Shown here: positions 9,796 to 21,099 of the stretch, piece by piece | Layout: each line of letters starts with the position of its first letter | Position numbering within the stretch: position 1 is the first letter of the stretch | From: Tupaia tana | Lineage: Eukaryota > Chordata > Mammalia > Scandentia > Tupaiidae | DNA: 64,000 nt | NCBI GenBank assembly: GCA_026018925.1 | Contig: JAKSZU010000013.1 | Span: forward strand, 2,480,001-2,544,000 | Direction: 5' to 3' | Notes under the pieces: generated by a model | Databases searched by the model: none | What the model was told of the DNA's origin: nothing | Seen by the model: the letters and a program-made list of their open reading frames with translations, nothing else | Translations under genes and position numbers: made by a program

Positions 9796-11545
9796 ATATG
9801 TTCGTGTATTTTTGAGTTTTTTTCCTGAAGTTAATTACAAGTTTAATTCCATCATGGTCAGAGAAGATGCTGGATATAGTTACTATGCCTTCAGATTTGT
9901 AAAGATTTGTTTTTTGCCCTGTCATGTAGTCAATCTTTGAAAAGTTACATGTGTGGGTGAGAAAAAATGTCTATTTTGTGGTTTCAGGCTGGAAAGTTCT
10001 ATAGATGTCTGCCAAGACCATTGGATTTATGGTATCATTTAGATCTTGTATCTGTTTACTCATTTTTTTGTCTAGATGATCTGTCCAGAGGTGAGAGTGG
10101 GTGTTGAGATCCCCAACAATTAGCATGTTGCAGTTTATATTCCTTTGTAGTTCTAGGAGTCTTTCTTTCACATATTTGGGAGCTCCTGAGTTGGGTACAT
10201 AAGTGTTATATCTTTTTGATGTATTTGCCCTTCCAATAGTATATAATGTCCTTATTTGTCTCTTCTGACAGCATTGGTCTTAAGGCCTATTTTGTATGAG
10301 ATCAGTATCACGAATCCAGCTTTTTTTGGTTTGTATTTGCATGGAATTTTCATGAAATACCCTTTTCCATTCCTTCACTTTTAGTCTATGCGTGTCTTCA
10401 TCCATGAGGTAGATTTCTTATAGGCAGCAAATAGAGGATTTTTAGTTTATTTTATCCATTTGGGAAGTCTTGATTGGATAATTTAACTTGTTAACAATCA
10501 ATGTTACTAGAGAATACTGAGTACTATGTCTTTCATTTTGTTAGCCATTTTCTTGGCTTTTCTGTTGTTGTTATTGTTATTCTGTTATTTCTGTTTGTCT
10601 CTCTTTAGTTTTCCTAGGATAGCACTTCCTTCAGTACTTCTTAAAGAGCTGCTCTAGTGTTGGTAAATTCTTTCAGGTTTTGTTTATCTGTTAATATTTT
10701 TATCTTCTCTTCCTATTTGAAAGATAATCTTGCTGAGTATAGTATTCTTGGTTAAACTGTTTTCATTTTAGTGTTTTGAATATGTCTTCCCATTCTTTCT
10801 TGTCTGCATTGTTTTGGATGAGAGGTCTGATGTTAGACTAATAAGATAAACTGTGTATGTGACTTAACATTTCTCGCTTGCCATTTTAAAATATTTGTCT
10901 TTGTTTTTTTTTTTTTTTTAACTGTTTTGGCTATGATGTGCCATGGAGAGGATCTTTTTATATTGATTGTACCTGGGGTCTTTTGTGTTTCTTAGGACTG
11001 GATGTCTGAATGTTTCTCTAGATTTAGAAAGGTTTCTGCAAGTATTTTTTGAATAAATCTTCTATGCTCCTGTTGATTCTTTGCCATCCAGAATTCCTAT
11101 TATTAAAATATTTGGGCATTTAATGGTGTCTAATATTTCCTGTATGTGATTCTGATTTTTAAAAATTATTTTCCATCATTTTTGGGGGTTTTATCTAAGT
11201 GAGATGTTTTGTCTTCTAGATCAGAGATTCTATCTTCGGCATGATCTAGTCTGTTCTTAATACATTCAAGGGAGGTTTTGATCTCCTACATAACAGTCTT
11301 CATCTATAGAAGTTCTATTTGGTTCTTTTTTACATTGTCTTTCTCCTCCTTCAAGTCATAAAAAGTCTTTCTTATCTCCTAGAGTTCAATGTCTTTTTTC
11401 TCTTGCATTTCATAGGGTTTTGTCACCATGAATGTTCTGAATTCTCTGACATTTCAGTAAATTCTTCTGTTCTTTTTTTTCCCCATAGTTGGAGATGAGT
11501 TATTGTGTTTTTTTTTTTAAATATTTCCTCTCCTCTCTCCTTTTC

Positions 11546-11712
11546 CTTCCTTCCTTCCTTCCTTCCTTCCTTCCTTCCTTCCTTCCTTCCTTCCTTCCTT
11601 CCTTTCCTTCCTTTCCTTCCCTTCCTTCCCTTCCTTCCCTTCCTTCCCTTCCTTCCCTTCCTTCTCCTTTCCTTTCCTTTCCTTTCCTTTCCTTTCCTTT
11701 CCTTTCCTTCTT
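11546..11712. repeat. (TTCC)n / (CCTTT)n microsatellite
   Basis: A run of CCTT tetramers (about 11546-11602) passes into CCTTTCCTT and CCCTT variants and then into CCTTT pentamers up to about 11708. It sits at the tail of the SINE beginning at 11713 and, as at 9485, has replaced the poly-A tail. Confidence 0.9.
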
Positions 11713-11874
11713 CCTTTTATTGAGAGAGATTTTTACTATCTGGCATGTGTGCTCACAAGAGACAGAGTGACCAAAGTGAAAAATCATCCCCCAGGAAATA
11801 TGGTCACATCAAAATCCCTTCTCCTCGATTCTCCTCTCAGGATTTAGGGCACATATGCATACATGCCCAGCATA
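11713..11874 (-). mobile_element. SINE, tail-side half (split by L1-C)
   Basis: This is the body of the same tRNA-derived SINE (GAGAGAGATTTTTACTAT, CTTCTCCTCGATTCTCCTCT). It stops at ACATGCCCAGCATA. The missing tRNA-like half reappears at 16490-16590, so L1-C inserted into this SINE. Confidence 0.8.
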
Positions 11875-11875
11875 C

Positions 11876-11919
<44 letters not shown>

Positions 11920-14900
11920 TTTTTCATTTCATTTTCTTCCATACATTCAATCACATTATTTGTCTTACAAAATGGATATTTCAACAGGTAAACATTTCTC
12001 CCTAACACAGTTGATAAAACTACAAAATATCTTCAACAGATAATACCATACCTCTTTGTGCCATTAATGCTTTGCCTCCTGTCCCTTCTCCAAATGTCCT
12101 TCCTCAGACCCTCCTCTTTCCCACACACAATAGCTGGTATTTACATCTATATACTGTGTTTCTATATCCTTATTCAATTAGTTTGAGTCATAGAGTGCCG
12201 ACAGTATATATTAAGTGGGGACATACAATGACTCTCCTTCATAGCATAACTTGCTTCACTCAGCAGTAAGTCTTCCGTGTTCATCCACTTCCTGTCAAAA
12301 GACAGGATTTTGTTGTTGTTGTTGTTTTATGGCTGAATAGTATTCCATTGAGTATATGTGCCACAGTTTTTCTAACCATTCATCAGTTCGTGGGCATTTG
12401 GGTTGTTTCCATGACTTAACAATTGTGAATAGTGCCTCAATAAACATCGATGTGCAAGCACTTTTGTGATTAAGTATTCTTCTGTCCTTTGGGTAGATAC
12501 CAAGGAATGGGACTGCTGAATCATATGTTAGTTCTATTTGTAGATTTTTGAGGAATCTCCAAATTGTTCTCCACAGTGGTTGGACCAATTTACATTCCCA
12601 CCAGCAATGTAAGAGAGTTCCCTTTTCACCACACCCCCACCAGCACTTATTGTTTTTTGTTTCTTAATCTTAAACATTCTGACTGGGGTTAGGTGATATC
12701 TCATTGTTGTTTTGATCTGCATTTCTCTTACAATGAGGGATGTTGGGCATTTTTTCATATGCCTTTTAGGTATTCATATGTCATTTTTAGAGAGTGGTTT
12801 TTTTCAACTCATTCTCCCATCTTTTAATAGGATTGGTTTTCTTTTTCCGGAACAGCTGATTGAATTCCTTGTGCATTCTGGTTATCAGTCCCTTATCTGA
12901 CGCATAGTGTACAAAAATATTTTCCCATTCTTAGGGCTGTCTATTCACACTAATCACTGTGTCTTTTGCCATGCAAAAACTTCTTAGTCTGATGTAATCC
13001 CACTTGTCTATTTTGGGGATTATTGACTGCACTGGGAGTCTTATTTAAGAAGTCTTTCCCTACCCCAATGTCTCCCAGAGTTTCCCTGGTGTTTTCCAGG
13101 AGCAGTTTTATAGTTTGAGGTCTTAGATTTAGATCTTTGATCCACCTTGACTTGATTTTTGTCAGAGATGAGAGGTAGGGGTTCAGATTCATCTTTCTGC
13201 AAGTGGAGATCCAGTTTTGCCAGCACTATTTGCTGAAGAGGTTTTCCTTTTCCCACTGAACTGACTGGTACCCCTTGTCAAAAATCAGTTGACTGTATGT
13301 TTGGGCATTTATTTCTGGGGACTCTATTCTGTTCCATTGGTCCACATGTCTGTTTCTGTGCCAGTACCATGCTGTTTTGATTACCACAGCTTTGTATTGT
13401 ATTTTTGGGTCAGGGAGTGAGATGCCGCCCACTCCACTCTTCTTGTGCAGAACTGCTTTGGCAATACGGGGTCTCTTAGGATTCCAGACAAACTTTATGA
13501 TTGTCTTTCCTAGTTCTGTGAAGAATGTGTCTGGTACTTTGATTGACATTGCATTAAATAGGTAGATTAATTTGGGTAGAATTGCCATTTTGATTATATT
13601 AATTCTTCCAATTCAGGAACATGGGATATCCTTCCACTTTTTTGTGTCATTTTCAATTTCCTTTTTTATCTTCTCATAGTTTTCCTTGTGGAGGTCTTTA
13701 ACTTCTTTGGTTAGATTTATCCTTAAGTATCTCATAATTTTTGTGGCTATGGTAAACGGAACAACTTTTTTCAGTTCTATCTCAGTCTGCCTGTTTGTTC
13801 ATATACAGAAATGCTATAGATTTCTGGATATTAATTTTGTATCCTGCAACTTTACTATATTCATGTATTACTTCCAGAATTTTTTTTATGGAAACTATTG
13901 GGTCTTCTATGTATACAATCATGTCATCTGCAAATAGAGAGAGTTTCACCTCTAATTTCCTATTTGAATGCCTTTAATTTTTTCCTCTTTTCTGATTGCA
14001 ATGGCCAGGACTTCCAGTACTATATTGAAGAGGAGTGGAGAAAGTGGACATCCTTGTCTTGTACTCATTTTTAGTGGAAATGCTTTCAGCTTTTTTCCAT
14101 TGAGGGTGATGTTCACTATGGGTTTTTCATAGATAGCTTTTATTGTGTTGAGAAATGACCCTTCTATGCCAATTTTGCTGAGTCTTGATCATGAAGGGAT
14201 GTTGTATCTTATCAAATGCTTTTTCTGCATCAATTTGATATGACCATATGATTTTTATCTTTCTTCCTATTAATATGATGTATTACATTTATGGTTTTGT
14301 GTATGTTGAACCAACTTTGCATTCCTGGGATAAAGCCTACCTGATCATGATGTATAATCTTTTTTTATAAGTTGTATATGATTTGATAGTATCTTGTTGA
14401 GAATCTTTGTGTCTATATTCATCAGGGATATTGGTCTATAGTTTTCCTTCCTTGTCTTGTCCTTATCTGTTTTAAGGATAAGGGTGATAGAGGCTTCATA
14501 GAATGAATTAGGGAGAGATTCACCTTTTTGGATCTTTAGAAATAACTTGAGCAGAATGGTGGTTAACTCTTCTTTGAAAGTCTTGTAGAATTCAGAGGTG
14601 AATCCATCAGGGCCAGGGATTTTCTTTGTAGGGAGGTTATTTATAACTGATTTGATCTCCTGGCTTGTTATGGACCTATTCAGACTTGCTATATCCTCCT
14701 GGCTCAATTTAGGTAGATTATACGTGTCCAGGAATTTGTCCATCTCATCCAGATTATCTTGTTTCTTGGCATACAGATGTTCATAGTATCTTCTAATAAT
14801 GTTTTGTATTTCTACTATGTCTGTTGTTATTTTACCTGCTTCACTGCAGATCTGATTCACCTGGCTCCTTTCTCTCTTCTTCTTAATAAGTCTCTCTAGT

Positions 14901-16489
14901 GGTGTAACAATTTTGTTTATCTTTTCAAAGAACCAGCTTTTGCTTTTATTTATTTTCTGTATAGTTTATTTATTTTCTATTGCATATATTTCTGCTCGTA
15001 TCTTTATTATTTCCTTTCTCCTGGAGTTTTTTTTTTGGCTCTTCTTGCTGCTGCTTTTCCAATTCTCTAAGGCATGATGTTAGGTGATCCATTTGCCCTC
15101 TTTCCGTGTTCCTCTTATGTCCACTAATTGCTATGAACTTCCTTCTTATGACTGCTTTAGCAGTGTCTCAAAGATTATGGAAACTCTTGTCCTCATTGTC
15201 ATTGACTTTCATGAACCTTTTGATTTCAGTCTTTATTTCTTCAGTAGTACTTCAGGAGTAGGTTATTTAGTTTCCATGTATTTGAGTATTTTTGAGGATT
15301 TCTCTTGAAATTAAACTTAAGTTTTATTCCATCATGGTCAGAGAAGATTCTGGGTATAGTTTCTATGCTTTTGAATATGTAGAGGCTTACTTTGTGCCCT
15401 TTGATGTGGTCAATCTTGGAGAAGGTTCTATGTGGCGATGAGAAAAAAGTGTATCTCGAGGTTTTTTGATGGAAAGTTATCTGTTAAGTCCATTTGATAT
15501 ATGATATCATTTAGATACTTTATCTCTTTACCTATTTTTTGTCTAGATGATGTGTCCAGAGGGGATAGTGCAGTGTTGAGGTCTCCAACAATTAGTGTGT
15601 TGCAGTCGATCTCCTCTTTTAGATCTAGCAGTCTTTACTTCACATATTTGGGTACTCCTGTGTTAGGCACATAGATATTAATAAGCTTTATATCTTCTTG
15701 ATCAATTGACCATTTTACTACAATATAGTGCCCTTCTTTATCTCTTTGAACAGTTTTTGTTTGAAAGCCTGTTTTGTCAGAAATTAGTATTGCAACTCTA
15801 GCTCTTTTTTGGTTCTCATTTGCATGGAAAACCTTTTTTCAACCCTTCACTTTCAGTCTATGTGTATCTTTATCCATGAAGTGGGTTTCCTGTAGGCAAC
15901 AGATAGAGGGTTTTTGTTTTTTAATCCATTCAGCAGTCTGTGTCTCTTTATTGGAGAATTTAATCCATTAACATTCAGTGTTATTATTGATGTCACTGGA
16001 TCTTTCCCGACGTTTAAGTTGGCCATTGTCTTAGTTGCCTTTTACTCCTTTGTTTCTGGCTGCTACTTCTTTAGTTTTCCTGGAACAGTACTTTCTTCAG
16101 GGATTCTTGGAGAGCTGGCCTGGTGCTGGCAAATTCTTTCAGGTTTTGTTTGATAAGATTTTAATCATTTTTCCCCACATGAAGGATAATCTTGTAGGAT
16201 ACAATAATCTTAGTTGAAATTGTTTCTCTCCTAACACTTTCATTACATTTTCCCATTCTTTCCTTGCTTTCATTGTTTCCGTTGAGACGTCTGGTGTTAA
16301 CCTGATGGGGTGACCTTTGTAAGTCACTTGTCACTTCTCTCTTGCCAGTTTTAGTATCTTATCTTTATCTTTGGTCTTAACCAGTCTGGCTATGATATGC
16401 CTTGGGGAAGATCTTCTTGGGTTGATTCTATTTGGTGTCCTTTGTATTTCTTGGGTCTGGATGCTTGCGTGCCTCTGTAGACTTGGGAA
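11875..16489 (-). mobile_element. L1-C: 4.6-kb 5'-truncated L1 inserted in a SINE
   Basis: The 3' end is at the (ATTT)n run (about 11880-11925). ORF2 read on the minus strand runs from about 15980 to 12310. It includes endonuclease (about 14900-15980), an open 171-codon RT stretch at 14345-14860 with [12 protein letters not shown], the RT catalytic FADD motif near 13921-13934, and a 120-codon open piece at 13226-13588. The C-terminus ends MEYYSAIK followed by five glutamines from a (GTT)n repeat at 12310-12326. The ORF1 C-terminal domain lies at 16139-16327 (IRLTPDVSTETMKARKEWE). Several stops and frame changes make it inactive. Truncation is inside ORF1. The 14-bp duplications ACATGCCCAGCATA (11861-11874) and ACATATCCAGCATA (16490-16503) mark the insertion. 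Confidence 0.85.
11876..11925. repeat. (ATTT)n microsatellite (L1-C tail)
   Basis: Twelve or so ATTT repeats form the plus-strand image of an AAAT-type tail at the 3' end of L1-C. Confidence 0.9.
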
Positions 16490-16590
16490 ACATATCCAGC
16501 ATAAGTTTTAAGCCACAGCATCCAGGGCTTGAACCATGGTTGACTATGTGGGAGTCCAGTGACATAACCATTATGCCATCTGCTGGTTTC
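16490..16590 (-). mobile_element. SINE, tRNA-like half (split by L1-C)
   Basis: Minus-strand sequence contains the SINE head, with TGGCATAATGGTTATGTCAC and the B-box-like GGTTCAAGCCC. It breaks exactly at the L1-C duplication and completes the SINE whose other half is at 11713-11874. Together they are one insertion into L1-B. Confidence 0.8.
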
Positions 16591-17230
16591 ATTGTATTCT
16601 CTTGACGGAGATAAATTTTCTGGTTTTCTCAGACTTGAGGCTCTTCTGTGATTTTTAGTCATTTGGTGATGTATTCAGTTTTGTATAATTCTTTGGAGAA
16701 GTTTTAGCACTTGTGAGCTCATTTGTTTCCCTTTTGCTGTTAATTGCTTCTGTGCCAATGTCTCTCTTCTACTATGGTTTGCAAGGTGGTGCTCAGAGGA
16801 GGAGGTTTGAACTCAGATTTCTGAAGAGAAGTTTCTCCCTTTTTTGCTGGTGGTTCATTGTGGGGTGAGGATTATGTAGAGCCTTACAATGTTTAGATGT
16901 TTGAGTATTATAAATTTAGACCTGTCTATTCACAGTGTGGGTGGCAGGTTTTTAGCTCTGCAACTGGGAGTGGACTTAGGAGACAGAAGTGTGGTGTGGG
17001 GATGTTAGACCTGGTCATCCTATTTCCTGACTTGACAGCAGGCTTCGTATGGAGATGTCTGCTTAAGAGACCTGCAATCCCCCTATTCTTTCTGGCTCTA
17101 GAATGGGGTGGTGGGGGGGTTGGGAGAGAGAAGTATGGCATGGTCTGGTCATCCATGACTGCCCTGGCCCTTGACTGGGCAGGAGGCTTTAGTTGGAGAT
17201 GTCTGCTTCTGCAAATCACATGTTGATAAG
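16591..17230 (-). mobile_element. L1-B 5' end and 5' UTR
   Basis: The first part (TTTTCTGGTTTTCTCAGACT, TGATGTATTCAGTTTTG) parallels L1-A at 8570-8660, the region upstream of ORF1. From 16900 on there are two related blocks (about 16982-17064 and 17128-17210), both with a CTGGTCATCC core and the same end GGAGATGTCTGCTT, spaced about 144 bp. This is read as a repeated L1 5' UTR. Confidence 0.6.
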
Positions 17231-17234
17231 GAGT

Positions 17235-17620
17235 TAATATCCATTATAAAAGAAGAAACCATACAAAACACAAACATAACCATAATTTACAATGGAAAAA
17301 TGGATTGAACAGATATTTTTTCAGAGAATATACATAAATGTCCAGTCAGCACATGAGAAAATGTACAATAGCAACAATTATTCCAGAAATGCAAATAAAA
17401 CATACTGAGATAGAACCTCACACCCATTCAAGTGGCTACTAGCAAAGAAGCAAAATACCAACTGCTGGTAGAAATATGAAGAAATTGGAACCCTAGTGTA
17501 CTGTTGATTAGAATTGCTTGGAAAAATATATTTTAAACAAAATAAATATAAACTGCTTGTCACATGAAGTATACCCATACCATCTCTTTGCTTGATATTT
17601 GACAAACTTGTGGGTTCAAC
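17235..17620 (+). mobile_element. Old L1 ORF2 C-terminal fragment, plus strand
   Basis: The sequence retains the order of old mammalian L1 3' coding DNA: a 'TCCAGTCAGCACATGAGAAAATG' type block, GAAATGCAAAT, ACACCCATTCAAGTGGCTAC, and GAAATTGGAACCCTAGTG. It is far more diverged than L1-A to L1-C and lies on the other strand, so it predates them. Confidence 0.75.
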
Positions 17621-17639
17621 CTCCTCCTGTTTTACCTTT

Positions 17640-20600
17640 TTTTGCATACGGAAAATGCCATATATACAGCAATGTTATACCAATTGATCTGTTAGTTCTA
17701 CATTCTTTGTAACTTCCATGTATTCTTGACTTATTACAGTCTCACATACATTGTTTTCACTACTGCAGCTCTACCAGGTCCAACGTCCTCCAGCAGGGAC
17801 CCTGACCAAGTCCTCCTGTTCCTGGCAGAAAAGCATGAGGAAAAGTTGGGCTAGTCTCCTGGAAACCCCAGAGTCAGCCTGAGAAAAAGGCCATGTTGAG
17901 TTGCATGGTACAGGGCAGGAACCAGGCAGGTGAGAACAGGGTCACTTTTGCCACATCCTTAAGCAAGTGGAGACTCTGATGGGTGACCTGTTTCTAATTA
18001 CCAGATATTGGACTTGTCCTGTGGAGACACTGAGAAACAATCCCTCCCTATACCTGTTCCCTTGTTCTCATTGCCTCCCTGGGGTTGCCACTGACTTGGA
18101 AGTTCTGGATGATGCCAAGCTGAGCAGGCATGTTACCTGTCTGTGAGGTCTACATTCAGTTGGAAACAGGGGTTAAAACATTGGACACCTAATAACCTAA
18201 ATTTCTACAACCCTGTTCATGTAGCACCACATCCTCATTTTGCAGAAAAGCAAGCTAAGCCAAAGGGAGATTAGGACATTTACCCAAGGTCACAGTGGTC
18301 ACAGAGCCTCCACCAGAATGTGAGCAGGACTAGGACTCTTCACCTGACCCAGGCTACCTCCATGAAATCCCCAGTCACCTGGGAAGTGCTGAATGCAGAA
18401 CAGACACATCATACAGGAGGTGACACCTCAGATACTTCCTCTTTGGATGAAGCTACCCAAACACAGAGGGCTCCCCAAGATAGAGGATCACCTTAGCCAG
18501 GTCCTGTTCAGGGTCTACTGTAGGCACATATGGGAGGACTCCTGCCTTCCGCTGATGCTGCCCTGTTAGGCCCCTCCCACCACATCTGTCTCACATCTGA
18601 CTAGGTTTCTGGGGTGTTTGCCCAAAGAGACCCTGGGATTCCTACACACTTCAATTATAATCTGGGGCACTATGGACATTCTTTGCTCAAAGGATGAGGG
18701 AGAGAAGTCTTTGCCTAAAGGAAAAAGCAAGGCCCTTGATCCACAATCCCTCAGTGTTTTCTGTTCCTTGCAGTCCTAGGTTCTGAGTTTGGGAAATGAG
18801 GAGTGGCTGGGGGACTTGTGGGCTGTGGGTGCTGTAAGTCCTGTACCCTGATTTACTCTGTCTTGCAGAGTATGCATGGTCACAGCCCACATCAATCCCT
18901 GTTCCTGATTCTTGGACTTTTGTTCTGTTACTGAGGTCCAGTCAAGACCATTCCATCTGCCCTGGAATCTGTCTATTGAGTCTCCTTCCTGGGTCTCTCT
19001 GACCACACTCTTCTCCCTGAGATTGAAGACATCTTTAGCAGATGTCAGAATGGACTCCTCTGGAGGGTCAGGACCTCCGTCATGCACTGTCACCTTCTGG
19101 ATGTCCTCAGATGTCTTATTGTGTCACCGAAGGGCCCTGGGCTCCACATCTCAGTGTGGACTGCAATGGAGACAGATAATTTTCCCAGAAAAACATGGGA
19201 CACAGAGCAATCAGAGCTTTCAAAGGGCCTAGGTAGAGAGGCCCCTAAATACACTACTGGGAATTTATTCTGCCCACTGGTGGAGGTATAGGGTATGTCC
19301 CATGACATACACCCTTAAATTACTGGCACCAGAACAAAGAATAAATCTAACCTCAGCAATTCCAGAAATCATAATTCTTGAACCAGGTTATGTAATTTTC
19401 AGTGATGCCCCTAGATATTGAGATACATCTTTTCCTTTTCCCAAAAGCTACAATTTATGACTTCCCATTATCAAAAGAAACAAACCCAAACAAACAACCA
19501 AATAATCAAACAAATGCAGGAAGATCTCCTTTGCATACACTGCAGTGTACCTTATTGAAAATATATCATGATATAAAATGGGAATGTAGACAGTGCCCAA
19601 TTCCACCAACATAGCAGAATGCCAGGCAGACAATAAGCTGTCATCATGTTGGTATTGGATGGGAAGGGGCAATAAAGCATTCATATGTCCCATAGAAAAC
19701 CATTTATTAGAACACCCAGAAAAGTGCTGTCAGCATGTTTCAAGAAAGAGGGTTCATTAGGAAGAAAAGGCCAAAAGCAACTCACACTGGGAGCCAGGCC
19801 TAGAAATCCTGGTGGCTCCCAGAGTGCCAGAGATAGCTGTGGGGGCAGTCAGGATCCATCTGGTGGTTTATAGCTAACAGAAGAAAGAGACAATAAAGGA
19901 AAACAGGATCAGTGGACTAAGGATTGAGCCTTTCCCAGAATTGCCCTATCCGGTGTTTCCAGGTCTTACCTCTTCTCCCTCAAGACTAAGTTACTCCACC
20001 TCTGTCCTTGTCATATCACCGATCCAACTCCTGCTAGGCTAGTTCCCAGAAGGTCAGAACCAGGAGGAGACACAATTCAGGGGAAATGCATCCATTCCCT
20101 TTGAGTCTGAGCTTCCTATAACAGAGGATCCAGGGCAAGTAACAGGGACATCTGTCATAGAAGGCTCTGTTCTCACACCCCCAGAGCAGGTGGATGGGCA
20201 CAGAATCAGCTCTTCCTCTGCTAAATGCCTAACCTCTTCACCCAGCTGAGCAGACTCCACACACATTCCTCAGCTGGGGCCCAAACATGCACAGGCGGCT
20301 CTGGGGTGTCGCCAGCAGGTGCACACAGCAGGTCATCCCATACCTGCCCACACCTGAGACTAAAGTGAGTATGAAGACCCAGGCTCCTTGTGTGACTTTT
20401 GTTTGAGACCCAGAGTCCAGGCCAACTAAGGCTTCCTTGGGCCACTCCCCAGCCCATGTTATAAAGCAATTCTTCACTACTTCCTGCTTCTCGAATGCCT
20501 TGCCCATAGAATTGCAGCTCAGTCCTGGTAAGACAGCCAACCTCTTCTGAAGACTTTCCACCACAACTCGATTCAGGCCCTATCTCAAAAAGACACTAGA

Positions 20601-20934
20601 TGCAAAGAAGACATTAGGAAACACCATGGGCTACTTAGAGTATACTCTTGCTGTACAGACCTTCAGAATAAAATGATAGACATCATTCCCAGCTTCATTA
20701 GGAAAAGGACATGTCAAGTGCAATTTTCTCCTTGGTTTGATTGTGACACACTGACCTATGGCTCCTCCACAGAAATGAAGAGCTTCTCTCAACTTTGCAT
20801 TCCAGGTGGATTTTCGGCATTGTACTGGAACCTTGTGTTTCCATGGAGATTGGGTGCTGGTGACACAGGGGACTTGTCTGGTACACAACAATTCTAGCCT
20901 ACCAAGGAGCCATTTATAGCAGGGACAAGACTGC
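17640..20934. other. Single-copy region between L1 nest and tandem array; no gene recognised
   Basis: Base composition is balanced and no reading frame exceeds about 110 codons. A splice-like TTACTCTGTCTTGCAG occurs near 18870 and an open frame of 106 codons spans 18912-19232, but I see no family similarity or partner exons. Only the MIR-like remnant at about 18225-18370 is assigned. Part of an exon of a neighbouring gene is possible but unsupported. Confidence 0.4.
18225..18370 (+). repeat. MIR/L2-type ancient repeat fragment
   Basis: The order CATCCTCATTTTGCAGA, an A/G-rich stretch, ACCCAAGGTCACAGTGG, then a GAGCAGGACTAGGACTC segment matches the conserved core of MIR3/L2-type elements (CCCATTTTACAG...GCCCAAGGTCACACAG). 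It is diverged, as expected for a pre-placental repeat. Confidence 0.5.
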
Positions 20935-21099
20935 AGGCTAGCAATGACTGGATCCCATGGTCCTCACCCACCAGCCATGTCCAAGACAAGACAGCAGGCC
21001 TGCACCTACCCAGCTTATCCTCATGAAATCTGAATGGGAGAGGTAGTGCCCATATGCACAAAGTGAAAACCTTTGAGGTCACTATCTCAAAATTAGCAA

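Larger units (their letters stand above)
9054..11505 (-). mobile_element. L1-B: middle and 5' coding part (RT-proximal, endonuclease, ORF1)
   Basis: Minus-strand L1 sequence runs from the linker before RT (9054-9370) through endonuclease (about 9830-10440; one open stretch at 9971-10171 contains NMLIVGDLNTHSHLWTDHLD, the L1 GDFNT-type motif) to ORF1 (about 10450-11460). It lacks RT and the 3' end, which an L1 insertion would not normally lose first. It continues at 16591-17230 beyond a SINE and L1-C. Not coding competent. Confidence 0.7.

Noticed and set aside
14345-14860. 171-codon minus-strand open frame as an active reverse transcriptase gene
   Set aside because: It is only a piece of L1-C ORF2; stops and frame changes lie on both sides and the element is truncated in ORF1.
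16897-17226. 109-codon plus-strand frame with repeated ALDWAGGF- and FVWRCLL-like parts
   Set aside because: The repetition comes from the two blocks of the L1-B 5' UTR, not from a protein repeat.
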